This document shows positions 25,649-33,445 of a stretch of 64,000 nucleotides of DNA, one piece after another. Within the stretch, counting starts at the first letter, position 1, and every line of letters starts with the position of its first letter. The DNA is from CAYQUO01 sp964420835. Its GTDB lineage: Bacteria; Chloroflexota; Anaerolineae; Anaerolineales; Anaerolineaceae. Made by a program: the position numbers and the translations under genes. The notes under the pieces were generated by a model. The model saw nothing but the letters and a program-made list of their open reading frames with translations, made no database searches and had not been told where the DNA came from. The stretch spans positions 1-64,000 of the forward strand of contig CAYQUO010000015.1 of the NCBI GenBank assembly GCA_964420835.1, written 5' to 3'.

Positions 25649-26410
25649 ATGTCCACAATATATACCGGCTCATCCGACCAAAAAAAACGTACAAATCCCA
25701 AAGCCGGGAACAAGGATTTTATTTGGAATTTCTTGACGGTCTTGCTGATAATTATTACCTTATGTATTATCCTGTTTGTTGCTCTCCTGTTCCACGACCC
25801 TACTTTGCCGATTAATCCCTTCCCGAAACCAACATTGCCGGTCCAACTTGTCCTGCCGACAAGTACGCCCACCTTGTACAGGCTTCCCGCTACTTGGACA
25901 CCTGAATTTACACAAACCACAATACCAACCAAAACACAATCTCCCTTCTCACAAGCGTTCACCCCAACGGAGACGTCTGAATTCAATATTGATACTCCGG
26001 CTGCTGTAGATGTTCAATCCACACCAGCCTATCCATTTGCATTGCAAAGTGACCCATCGGCCATCAACGCCGAGGTTCTTTATCCTGAGCGAGCGTGCCG
26101 TTGGATGGGAGTTGGAGGTCAGGTTTTAGACTTGCAAGGTCGACCGTTAACCGGGATGACGATTCAAGTGGGTGGCGTGTTGGAGAATGTGGCTGTCAAC
26201 CAAACCAGCCTAACCGGGCTTGCTTTGAAATATGGAGAGGCTGGTTATGAATTTGAACTTGCAAAGATGCCCACAGCTTCTGAAAAAACGTTGTGGCTCA
26301 GGATGATCGATCAAGCCAACCTGCCGCTTTCACCACGGATTTACTTTAACACAACAGCGACTTGTGATAAAAACCTGGTGATCATTAATTTCAAACAAAT
26401 ACGTGAGTAG
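25649..26410 (+). CDS. Single-pass membrane protein with Thr/Pro-rich linker
   Basis: 253 residues. A short basic cytoplasmic start (SSDQKKRTNPKAGNKDF) precedes one membrane helix (FLTVLLIIITLCIILFVALL, about residues 30-50). A long Thr/Pro-rich extracellular linker with many TPT-like elements follows. The C-terminal ~100 residues form a compact domain starting CRWMGVGGQVLDLQGRPLTG, which recalls carboxypeptidase-regulatory-like (Ig-type) folds. I do not recognise a specific function. It follows the parvulin lipoprotein by 22 bases and may be cotranscribed with it. It ends six bases from the convergent methyltransferase gene. Confidence 0.65.
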   Translation: MSTIYTGSSDQKKRTNPKAGNKDFIWNFLTVLLIIITLCIILFVALLFHDPTLPINPFPKPTLPVQLVLPTSTPTLYRLPATWTPEFTQTTIPTKTQSPFSQAFTPTETSEFNIDTPAAVDVQSTPAYPFALQSDPSAINAEVLYPERACRWMGVGGQVLDLQGRPLTGMTIQVGGVLENVAVNQTSLTGLALKYGEAGYEFELAKMPTASEKTLWLRMIDQANLPLSPRIYFNTTATCDKNLVIINFKQIRE

Positions 26411-26415
26411 CCAAC

Positions 26416-27210
26416 CTAAGAACGTTGGATCCTTTGTTGCCGGGCTGCCTCAAATAACAAAATTCCGGCGGCAATGGATGCATTTAAGGATTCGCATTTT
26501 TCTGACATGGGAATCCAGATCTTATTCTCTACGTATTCCCGGCATTGGTTACCCGGGCCAGTGGCCTCACTTCCAATAACCAGCGCCACTGGCGGTCGTA
26601 AATCGACATCCCAGTATGGCAACCCTCCCCTGGCGTCAGCCAGATAAATCTTTATTGCCTTGTTGTTATCGGCCTGCAGAATTGAACGCAATTCTAAAAA
26701 TTCCAAAACCCGGATAGGTAATTTGAAATGCGCTCCCATGGCTGAGCGGACGACCTTGGGAGAAAAGGGATCCACTGTGCTAGAAAGAATGAAAACAGAA
26801 TCCACACCGGCGGCAAGCGCAGTTCGAAGGATTGTGCCCAAGTTTCCCGGATCCGCGATCCCATCAATGACCAATGAAAAAACAATCTGCTTAGGCAGGG
26901 AAAGTTGTGGAAAAGAGCAGACTGCCAAAACACCCTGGGGGGCTTTTGTATCCGATAATTCATTTATGATGGAGTGGGGCACTTCAACCGTTTTAACATT
27001 ATCCAGGCTGAGTTGTTTGACAATAGATCGACCCCTTTCTGAAACGTTTTGCGAGATCAATATCAGGTCAGGATGGAACGAAGAAAGAAATGCCTCTTCA
27101 AGCAGGCGAACTCCCTCGATGATGAACTTCCTCTGTTCATAGCGCTCTGTTCTCTTGTTTAATAGTTTGCGTATATTCTGAATCGATGGATTTTTATTGG
27201 ACCTGATCAT
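26416..27210 (-). CDS. TrmH/SpoU family RNA 2'-O-methyltransferase
   Basis: 264 residues. The N-terminal substrate-binding part (NKRTERYEQRKFIIEGVRLL) is typical of rRNA-type members. The SPOUT catalytic motifs are IADPGNLGTILRTA, VIGSEATGPG and IPMSEKCESLNASIAAGILL, which form the SAM-binding knot. The family methylates a ribose in 23S rRNA or tRNA; the exact target cannot be read here. It lies on the same strand as and downstream of the rplT operon, but a strong terminator at 27350-27384 separates them. Confidence 0.92.
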   Translation of the reverse strand: MIRSNKNPSIQNIRKLLNKRTERYEQRKFIIEGVRLLEEAFLSSFHPDLILISQNVSERGRSIVKQLSLDNVKTVEVPHSIINELSDTKAPQGVLAVCSFPQLSLPKQIVFSLVIDGIADPGNLGTILRTALAAGVDSVFILSSTVDPFSPKVVRSAMGAHFKLPIRVLEFLELRSILQADNNKAIKIYLADARGGLPYWDVDLRPPVALVIGSEATGPGNQCREYVENKIWIPMSEKCESLNASIAAGILLFEAARQQRIQRS

Positions 27211-27349
27211 TCGAATCCTTTAGGAAACATCTGATTTCAAACAATGTTACTGGATTATAAAGGCTCTTGCATGGCAATTGTATGGTGCCGTCTTTATTTT
27301 TTTCGGTTTTTCCACTTGCAATTTATGTAAAGGAACATGGGTGAAATGT

Positions 27350-27384
27350 GTTTAAAAAAAAACAGGTTGACAGCAATGTCAACC
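27350..27384 (-). terminator. Rho-independent terminator after rplT
   Basis: On the minus strand GGTTGACA-TTGC-TGTCAACC (+ strand 27365-27384) is a perfect eight-base stem followed by TGTTTTTTTTT. It ends the infC-rpmI-rplT unit. Confidence 0.9.
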
Positions 27385-27405
27385 CGGATAACAAGCATGA
27401 AAAAA

Positions 27406-27756
27406 TCAGGCTGATTTTGCTTTTGTAACGATGGACGAAAAGGCGTAAGGGTCCCGAACCGCCAGGTCAGCAAGCATTTTTCTATTTAGAGAAATGTTTG
27501 CTTTTTTCAGGGCATGGACCAGGCGGCTGTAACTAATTTCATTGATTCTTGCGGCAGCGTTGATTCGTGTGATCCATAACTTGCGCAGATCGCGTTTTCG
27601 TACCCGACGGTCACGGTAGGCATACCACAATCCCTTTAACATGGCCTCGTTTGCCCGGCGGAAAAGACGATTGCGAGATCCAATTTGCCCTTTTGTTAAT
27701 TTTAATACTTTTTTATGTCGGAGGTGTTTTTGAGGACCTCCCTTCACTCTTGCCAT
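27406..27756 (-). CDS. rplT: 50S ribosomal protein L20
   Basis: 116 residues, the normal size. The start MARVKGGPQKHLRHKKVLKL and RDRRVRKRDLRKLWITRINA are typical. L20 binds 23S rRNA early in 50S assembly and in several bacteria represses its own operon through the infC leader. Last gene of infC-rpmI-rplT. Confidence 0.97.
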   Translation of the reverse strand: MARVKGGPQKHLRHKKVLKLTKGQIGSRNRLFRRANEAMLKGLWYAYRDRRVRKRDLRKLWITRINAAARINEISYSRLVHALKKANISLNRKMLADLAVRDPYAFSSIVTKAKSA

Positions 27757-27845
27757 TCTTTACTCCTTTGCACACTCCCAGGCGTCGATCCGTGGGACCT
27801 GTTGTAAACACCTAGCAGCTGCATAACGCAGATGAAATGATACGA

Positions 27846-28082
27846 TTAGCTCTTGTCCTTTAAATAAGGCGTTAGACGATTAACCCTGGTTATGATCCGA
27901 TCCCCTTGGACTGGGACCATTTCAGAGAACAGGGCTTTTGTTCGTTTGGATGTCCGGCGTCGGAGGTGACTTTTTCCCCCTTTCGTTCTGAGCAATATAC
28001 CTCCACCACTTAATTTAAAGCGCTTGCTAGTCGCTTTGTGGGTTTTAATTTTTATCTTTCCTGATTTCAGCTTTCTCGGCAC
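27846..28082 (-). CDS. rpmI: 50S ribosomal protein L35
   Basis: 78 residues, about 12 longer than usual because of an N-terminal MPRKLKSGKI-type extension before the conserved KTHKATSKRFKLSGGG and KSHLRRRTSKRTK. The GTG start at 28082 has AGGAGGA eight bases upstream. It lies between infC and rplT, the standard order. Confidence 0.93.
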   Translation of the reverse strand: MPRKLKSGKIKIKTHKATSKRFKLSGGGILLRTKGGKSHLRRRTSKRTKALFSEMVPVQGDRIITRVNRLTPYLKDKS

Positions 28083-28172
28083 AGCAATATTCCTCCTGGG
28101 TCATAAATCAATCGCGAGGTTGTATATGTATAAGAATTAATGATTATTTCTATTCCGAATGAAAGATCAACC

Positions 28173-28748
28173 TCAAACCGCCTGGGTGTCCACAGACTCT
28201 TCGGGATGTGAGGAAACCTTCTTGCGGCTAACACCTTTTGGCAATGGAGCCAACATCATTGACATCATTTTTCCTTCGAGATTGGGCGCCTGCTCCACTT
28301 GGGCAAGGTCGGATAATTCTTCAGCAATTTCCTTTAAGTCCTCCAATGCCAACTCCGGGTATGTAATCTCGCGGCCGCGGAAGCGGATGGTCACTTTAAC
28401 TTTTATCCCGTCCTGGAGCCAGCGCCGGGCATCCTTTACTTTAAATCCTCGGTGATGTTCATTTGTCTTGGGGCGCAGGCGAATTTCCTTGATCTCTATC
28501 TTAGTTTGGGCTTTTCTTGCTTCACGTTCTTTCTTTGTTTTTTCGTATAAAAATTTCCCAAAATCCATGATCCGGCAAACAGGTGGTTCTGCTGTGGGTG
28601 CTACTTCAACCAGATCCAGATCGGCTTCCCGAGCCATTTGGATCGCATCCCTGATCTGGGTTACCCCAATATTCTCTCCGTTCACGCCAATCAGGCGGAC
28701 TTCGGGAACCCGAATCATCTCATTTATCCTAAAACCGGATGTACTAAT
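28173..28748 (-). CDS. infC: Translation initiation factor IF-3 with a probable AUU start codon
   Basis: About 191 residues if it starts at ATT 28748-28746. The first in-frame ATG (28718) falls at residue 11, inside the conserved N-terminal segment: reading from ATT gives ISTSGFRINEMIRVPEVRLI, and the RINExIRVxEVRLI block is standard for IF-3. AAAGGAG (28761-28755) lies six bases before the ATT, a good distance, while no such site precedes the ATG. AUU starts in infC are known from E. coli and others, where IF-3 rejects its own start codon and so limits its synthesis. The rest (two domains joined by a Lys-rich linker, KTKKEREARKAQ) is typical. Confidence 0.94.
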   Translation of the reverse strand: MSTSGFRINEMIRVPEVRLIGVNGENIGVTQIRDAIQMAREADLDLVEVAPTAEPPVCRIMDFGKFLYEKTKKEREARKAQTKIEIKEIRLRPKTNEHHRGFKVKDARRWLQDGIKVKVTIRFRGREITYPELALEDLKEIAEELSDLAQVEQAPNLEGKMMSMMLAPLPKGVSRKKVSSHPEESVDTQAV

Positions 28749-28771
28749 AGCACTCTCCTTTCGAAATACAT

Positions 28772-28798
28772 AAAAAATGACCGTTTTTACTTAACGGT
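28772..28798 (-). terminator. Terminator-like hairpin in the infC leader
   Basis: On the minus strand ACCGTT-AAGTAAA-AACGGT (28798-28780) is followed by CATTTTTT. It lies between the infC promoter and the infC ribosome binding site. It could terminate thrS readthrough or form an early attenuator of infC-rpmI-rplT. Which applies is not clear from sequence. Confidence 0.5.
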
Positions 28799-28811
28799 GC
28801 ACAACGACAGA

Positions 28812-28841
28812 AATATACCACAGGTAATAAATTCTCGTCAA
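28812..28841 (-). promoter_or_regulatory. Promoter of infC-rpmI-rplT
   Basis: On the minus strand TTGACG (28841-28836), an 18-base spacer and TATATT (28817-28812) would start transcription near 28805, about 57 bases before the infC ATT codon. Confidence 0.6.
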
Positions 28842-28887
28842 CCGTATCGCGAAAACCGCATGCAATGATGTCGGTCTTCGTGGAAGT

Positions 28888-30663
28888 TTATTCATGGTTC
28901 TTCATTGCCTGTTTTGACATTTCGATCAACTGCTCCAAGCTTACAAGCCCGATGTTTTCACCAGTTCTCAAGCGAAGAGAAACCTTATTTTCGGTTACTT
29001 CATTGTCACCGAGGATCAACATATAGGGGATCTTTTGGCGCTGAGCATCCCGGATTTTGGCATTCATCCTTTCGCTGCTATCGTCTATTTCAATTCGCAA
29101 GCCGGCCAATTTTAAGGTTTGCGCAACCTTATTGGCATATTCAACATGGCGGTCTGTGATTGGAATTAACATTGCCTGCACTGGGGCAAGCCAAATTGGG
29201 AATGCACCGGCATAATGTTCTATCATCACACCAAAGAAACGTTCGAGACTGCCCAGTAATGCGCGATGGATCATGTAAGGTCGATGAGGCATGCCGTCAT
29301 CCCCAAAATATTCAAGGTTGAAACGCTCAGAAAGATTGAAATCGAATTGGATTGTCGAGAGTTGCCACTCACGGCCAATGGCATCTTTGATCTTTAGATC
29401 GATCTTTGGACCATAGAAAGCTCCGCCACCCTCATCTATTTCATATGGGATCTTGGCACGTTCCAAGGCCGCCTGCAATGCCGCCTCAGCGTCTTTCCAG
29501 TGGAATTCTTCTCCTACGCTGTTTTCCGGTTTTGTGCTCAGGTATGCTTTTGAATCGGTAAACCCAAAAGAGCGGAGGATGTGAAGACAAAAATTTAGTA
29601 CAAAATCGATCTCTGCAGGCATTTGTTCTGGCCGGCAAAAATGATGGGCATCATCCTGGGTGAAACCACGTACACGCAAAAGACCGTGCAACACCCCGCT
29701 GCGTTCGTACCTGTAAACTGTTCCTTTTTCCGCGAACCGCATGGGTAGATCGCGGTATGACCGACGTCTAGAGTTATAGATCTGGATATGGAACGGACAG
29801 TTCATCGGTTTTAAGTAATATTTTTGCCCTTCGATGTCTACAGGGGAATACATGTAATCTGCATAAGAGACAAGGTGGCCGCTGGTCTTCCACAGTTCGG
29901 CCTTACCAATGTGTGGGGTGTAAACGAAGTCATATCCGGCCTTTTCGTGCTCTTCCATCCAGAACTGCTCAGCGATCATGCGCACCTTGGCTCCTTTGGG
30001 GTGCCAGAGAATCAATCCAGCCCCTACTTCGTCGTTGACGCTGAACAGGTCTAGTTCTTTCCCCAGCCTCCGGTGGTCGCGCTTTTTTGCTTCTTCCATT
30101 TTCCAGAGAAAGGATTTTAACTGCCCTTCGTTTTCCCAGGCAGTTCCGTAAATTCTCTGCAACATCGGGCGCCGCTCGTCGCCGCGCCAGTATGCCCCTG
30201 CCACACTGGTCAATTTGATGGCATTCGGGTCGATCTGCCTGGTATTTTCAACGTGAGGGCCTCGACAAAGGTCGGTAAAATTTGCGTGGGAATATGTGGA
30301 AATAACGGGCTTATCATGGGCCGGCTCACCGTTTTCATCCATAGCGCCTTCTTCCAGCCCATCAATCAATTCCTGTTTATACACCTGACCTTTGAAGAGC
30401 TCCCGGGCTTCGTCAGCAGTGACTTCTTTTCGCACGAAAGGATGGTTTTCACGGATGATCTCTTTCATCCGTTTTTCAATATGTTCCAGGTCTTCAGGTG
30501 TCAAAGTACGGGGAAGGTCGAAATCATAATAAAAACCGTCTTCAATGGCTGGACCGATGGCTATACCTGCTCCGGGAAATAGCTCCAAAACAGCCTGAGC
30601 CATAATATGGGCGGCGGAATGACGAATCCTATATAGATTGGAATTTTCATATTTATCTTTCAT
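28888..30663 (-). CDS. thrS: Threonyl-tRNA synthetase lacking the TGS domain
   Basis: 591 residues from the ATG at 30663, which has AAGGAGG eight bases upstream. It begins almost at once with the editing-domain motif RHSAAHIMAQAVLELFPGA, so the N-terminal TGS domain of the 640-residue E. coli type is absent. Editing residues recur in TDLCRGPHV. In the class II core, zinc ligands are likely Cys in MNCPFHIQIY, His in RGFTQDDAHHF and His in MIHRALLGSLERF. The C-terminal anticodon-binding domain follows WLAPVQAMLIPITDRH. It is controlled by the T-box leader just upstream, and sits before infC-rpmI-rplT as in many bacteria. Confidence 0.96.
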   Translation of the reverse strand: MKDKYENSNLYRIRHSAAHIMAQAVLELFPGAGIAIGPAIEDGFYYDFDLPRTLTPEDLEHIEKRMKEIIRENHPFVRKEVTADEARELFKGQVYKQELIDGLEEGAMDENGEPAHDKPVISTYSHANFTDLCRGPHVENTRQIDPNAIKLTSVAGAYWRGDERRPMLQRIYGTAWENEGQLKSFLWKMEEAKKRDHRRLGKELDLFSVNDEVGAGLILWHPKGAKVRMIAEQFWMEEHEKAGYDFVYTPHIGKAELWKTSGHLVSYADYMYSPVDIEGQKYYLKPMNCPFHIQIYNSRRRSYRDLPMRFAEKGTVYRYERSGVLHGLLRVRGFTQDDAHHFCRPEQMPAEIDFVLNFCLHILRSFGFTDSKAYLSTKPENSVGEEFHWKDAEAALQAALERAKIPYEIDEGGGAFYGPKIDLKIKDAIGREWQLSTIQFDFNLSERFNLEYFGDDGMPHRPYMIHRALLGSLERFFGVMIEHYAGAFPIWLAPVQAMLIPITDRHVEYANKVAQTLKLAGLRIEIDDSSERMNAKIRDAQRQKIPYMLILGDNEVTENKVSLRLRTGENIGLVSLEQLIEMSKQAMKNHE

Positions 30664-30686
30664 GGAAACTGCCTCCTTCTTTTGAT

Positions 30687-30940
30687 AAAAAAACCTGCCC
30701 AACTGGGGCAGGAGTTATCCTCATGCGGTTCCACCCAGATTAACCTTGGATCAAGGTCATCTCGTTTGGACCTGTAACGTGGTCAACCGGTTTCCTTATT
30801 CGTACGGATTTGTACTTTCAGGATTCCGCTCGCAGGTGGTTTTCTCCATCTTCTTCAGGTGGAAATTCCCAGACATCGATTTCCATTCTCTGGCTGAGAG
30901 GAAGTTGGATACTCTTCCCGGTCTTAGCGTTTAATTATTA
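30687..30940 (-). ncRNA. T-box riboswitch leader of thrS
   Basis: The minus strand carries the T-box core GGGTGGAACCGC (+ strand 30725-30736). It is followed by a perfect terminator CCTGCCC-CAGTT-GGGCAGG with TTTTTTT (30712-30687), which is exclusive with the antiterminator. An AGTA near the 5' end (30913-30910) fits the stem I base. ACC at 30860-30858 is a possible threonine specifier codon, but I could not model stem I with certainty. The T-box bulge is UGGA, which pairs with a tRNA end of U-CCA; the tRNA-Thr at 46445 has discriminator U. Uncharged tRNA-Thr should therefore switch thrS on. Confidence 0.9.
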
Positions 30941-30946
30941 TTTTGT

Positions 30947-30975
30947 ATTATAAAACCAGTCATATTTTCTGACAA
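30947..30975 (-). promoter_or_regulatory. Promoter of the thrS T-box leader
   Basis: On the minus strand TTGTCA (30975-30970), a 17-base spacer and TATAAT (30952-30947) place the transcript start near 30940, at the beginning of the leader. Confidence 0.7.
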
Positions 30976-31024
30976 GTAAATTATCGTTTGGTTCATATCC
31001 AAATTGTAAATTAATGATGTGTCG

Positions 31025-31060
31025 GAAAATAAAAGAGATGCCGTGACATGACATCTCTTT
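31025..31060 (-). terminator. Terminator after tRNA-Val
   Basis: On the minus strand AAAGAGATG pairs with CATCTCTTT (+ strand 31052-31060 with 31032-31040, 11-base loop), followed by TATTTTCC. It lies directly downstream of the tRNA-Val gene. Confidence 0.65.
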
Positions 31061-31066
31061 TTATGG

Positions 31067-31140
31067 TGGGCGGTATAGGACTCGAACCTACGGCCTTTGC
31101 GATGTCAACGCAATGCTCTAACCAACTGAGCTAACCGCCC
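31067..31140 (-). tRNA. tRNA-Val(GAC)
   Basis: A full cloverleaf is readable: acceptor GGGCGGT/ACCGCCC, D arm GCTC/GAGC, anticodon stem TTGCG/CGCAA with loop TTGACAT (anticodon GAC), T arm GTAGG/CCTAT with one wobble pair, and discriminator A. The 3' CCA is not encoded. On the minus strand TTGCCA (31178-31173), a 17-base spacer and TATAAT (31155-31150) give a good promoter just upstream. Confidence 0.95.
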
Positions 31141-31183
31141 AATGATTACATTATAACTTTGTATCCCGTCCTTGGCAATGGAA

Positions 31184-31717
31184 TTAGGGCGCGCTGCTGC
31201 CGCGTTGGAACATTGGTATATATACTGACCCTAAAAAAACAGGCAGGTCATTGGCTTGATCATAAATGGTGAAGGATACAAAATCATCCAAGCCAACAAC
31301 CGGACCAACACAATAGAGGCGGTTTGGATACCTGATCATGGTAAAGCAATCGTACCGCTTATTTCGTTGCAACACAGCATAAAATGCCCCTGTTATTTCC
31401 GAGGGGGATTCCAGCGTAAAAAAGGCTCTCCAATTTTCCAGGAAACCAACGGTATGGATTGTAGCTTGATTAAGGTTTGAAGAAAGGGTGGGTTTAATCG
31501 TTGCGGTCACATATCCACCGGGTGAAAAAATCTTCGTCTGGGTGGGGAGGAATGTGGAAGTAGGCATTGGCGTTCTTGTGGGGATTGGATCTGTAGTTGA
31601 AAGCGTGATGGGTGCTACAGTTGGGATAACCATGCGTGCTGAACATCCAGAGGATAGAACCAGCAGCAGGCTCATGAGTTGCAGCAACTGTTTTGGGGGA
31701 TGGTTTTGAAAAATCAT
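31184..31717 (-). CDS. Small lipoprotein of unknown function
   Basis: About 177 residues from the ATG at 31717; the frame is open further upstream, but the signal peptide starts here (MIFQNHPPKQLLQLMSLLLV...) and ends in the lipobox LSSGC. A Thr/Pro-rich linker (TPMPTSTFLPTQT) leads to a C-terminal domain containing LENWRAFFTLESPSEITGAF and RYDCFTMIRYPNRLYCVGP, with two cysteines that could form a disulfide. No strong ribosome binding site is visible. Function unknown; it is one of several TPT-linker lipoproteins in this window. Confidence 0.6.
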   Translation of the reverse strand: MIFQNHPPKQLLQLMSLLLVLSSGCSARMVIPTVAPITLSTTDPIPTRTPMPTSTFLPTQTKIFSPGGYVTATIKPTLSSNLNQATIHTVGFLENWRAFFTLESPSEITGAFYAVLQRNKRYDCFTMIRYPNRLYCVGPVVGLDDFVSFTIYDQANDLPVFLGSVYIPMFQRGSSAP

Positions 31718-31889
31718 ATGGAGTAATTCGTTCAACCTGAAAGTGCAGTTATTATACATATAATACCTGCAGGCGTAAGACAAATGTATCCAATCGTCTG
31801 GAATGGGGGAATTCACCGAGCCGTTGTTTGCATAAAAGCTCCTATGTTATAATTCTGCAGGTTTTCAGAGGATTGATTTTGATGGACCA

Positions 31890-31976
31890 GGAGAGGTTGC
31901 GTAGTCTGGCCTAACGCGCACGCCTGGAGAGCGTGTTTACCGCAAGGTAACGTGGGTTCGAATCCCACCCTCTCCG
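31890..31976 (+). tRNA. tRNA-Ser(GGA)
   Basis: A class II tRNA with acceptor GGAGAGG/CCTCTCC, anticodon stem CACGC/GCGTG around loop CTGGAGA (anticodon GGA), a long variable arm (TTTACCGCAAGGTAACG), T arm TGGG TTCGAAT CCCA and discriminator G. CCA is not encoded. A promoter TTGTTT (31824-31829), 18 bases, TATAAT (31848-31853) lies upstream. Confidence 0.95.
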
Positions 31977-31986
31977 CTCTACCAAG

Positions 31987-32018
31987 AACCGCCTCCCTTG
32001 AAGGGGAAGGCGGTTTTG
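31987..32018 (+). terminator. Terminator after tRNA-Ser
   Basis: AACCGCCT (31987-31994) pairs with AGGCGGTT (32008-32015), with a CCC/GGG inner stem, followed by TTGTA. The short T-run makes it moderate in strength; it may also serve the convergent operon ending at 32053. Confidence 0.65.
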
Positions 32019-32052
32019 TATAATGGTTATCCTTTGGAGATTGTCGTAACAA

Positions 32053-33417
32053 TCAGCAAGTTAAGGGAGCATGTTTGGCAGGTTGAGTGGTGAAAAACCG
32101 GCCACTCCCGGGACGCGCAACGATTTCACCATTGTGGAGGACCTGATGCCCGCGTTGATAGGATGCTTCAGGCCAACCAATCACTTTTCGATCTTCATAT
32201 AGGGAATAACCGACCTTGCTGTGCTGATTCTCTTTACGAATGGTGAATTTCCGCGTGGGATTATAGATCACAAGATCGGCATCTGAACCAACAGCCAAGG
32301 TTCCTTTTTGTGGATATAAACCGAATATGCGGGCCGGGTTTTCTGACAAGACCTGCACAAGCCTTACCAGGCTTAACTTTCCATGGTTGATCGCCCAATC
32401 GTACGTCACGGGCAACAAGGTTTCAATCTGGGGGGAACCAAAGCCCTGTTCCAGGAAATCCCCTTCAACATCCTTTGTTTTTGGTGCGTGATCTGATGCG
32501 ACAACCTGGAGGGTGCCATCTCGCAAAGCCTCCCAGAGAGCATCCTGGTCCTTCTGGGTTCGAATCGGAGGTCCGATCTTTGCCAATGCCCCTTTTTCAG
32601 TGATGATCTTCTCTGTCAATGTCAGGTATTGAGGACAGGTTTCCCCGTATACCAGTATGCCATCGTCCAGGGCTTTTTTAATCGGACGCAACGCCCGGGC
32701 GGATGTGACGTGAGGAATGTACAAAGGGCATTTCATGATCTCAGCAAGGCAAAGTGAGCGAAAGATTGCTTCTTCTTCGAACGCTGGCGGCCTGGAGACG
32801 TTGAAATATTTGGCGGATGCAGTTGGCCCTTTTAAATACTTGTCTTCCAGATAATCAATACCACCACCATTTTCAGCGTGAACCATGGCCATGCCACCTG
32901 CATTTGCCAGGATATCCATTGCCTTGGCCAACTGGTAGTCATCGGTATACCAACCCTGTTTCAGGTAGGTTAGGAAGAACTTGTATGTGTTTACTCCCAA
33001 TTTCATCACTTCAGGAATTTCAGGCACCTGGTTTGGTGCGTCGAAAAGGCCTCCATGCAGGGAAAAATCGAGAATGGACCTGTTGCTTGCATCATCCAGC
33101 ATGATACCAACCTTGTCCAGCAGGCTTTCATCTTTTTTGGCATAGGCAAAATGAATTAGCGTCGTTGTACCTCCATAAGCCGCCACCCTTGACGAATGTT
33201 CCACGTCATCCAGGTAAACTGGGTGAACGTGCACATCGATCACACCTGGAAGCAGGTATTTGCCGGAAACATCGATCACCTGCCTGCAGTTTTCCCTCGG
33301 TAAATGAGAGCCCATGGCAGTAACCTTTTCGCCTGAGACTGCCACATCTATTGCCCGAATGCCTTTGCCTGTTACAACTGTTCCACCAGTAAATAGAATA
33401 TCGGTAGGTTTATCCAA
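32053..33417 (-). CDS. D-hydantoinase/dihydropyrimidinase family cyclic amidohydrolase
   Basis: About 455 residues from a TTG at 33417, preceded by GAGGAGG. The frame upstream continues through the Mo-hydroxylase tail and is not part of the protein. Metal-binding motifs are VIDVHVHP, MVHAEN, YIPHVTS and VASDHAPKT, and NTYKFFLTYLKQ carries the Lys that is carboxylated to bridge the two metals. YGETCPQYL is typical of hydantoinases and dihydropyrimidinases, which open cyclic diamide rings. Being last in an operon with two Mo hydroxylases and a carbamoyltransferase, it likely opens an oxidised purine, pyrimidine or hydantoin ring. Confidence 0.9.
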   Translation of the reverse strand: MDKPTDILFTGGTVVTGKGIRAIDVAVSGEKVTAMGSHLPRENCRQVIDVSGKYLLPGVIDVHVHPVYLDDVEHSSRVAAYGGTTTLIHFAYAKKDESLLDKVGIMLDDASNRSILDFSLHGGLFDAPNQVPEIPEVMKLGVNTYKFFLTYLKQGWYTDDYQLAKAMDILANAGGMAMVHAENGGGIDYLEDKYLKGPTASAKYFNVSRPPAFEEEAIFRSLCLAEIMKCPLYIPHVTSARALRPIKKALDDGILVYGETCPQYLTLTEKIITEKGALAKIGPPIRTQKDQDALWEALRDGTLQVVASDHAPKTKDVEGDFLEQGFGSPQIETLLPVTYDWAINHGKLSLVRLVQVLSENPARIFGLYPQKGTLAVGSDADLVIYNPTRKFTIRKENQHSKVGYSLYEDRKVIGWPEASYQRGHQVLHNGEIVARPGSGRFFTTQPAKHAPLTC

Positions 33418-33445
33418 GTTCGCCCTCCTCGATTTGATGACCTGG

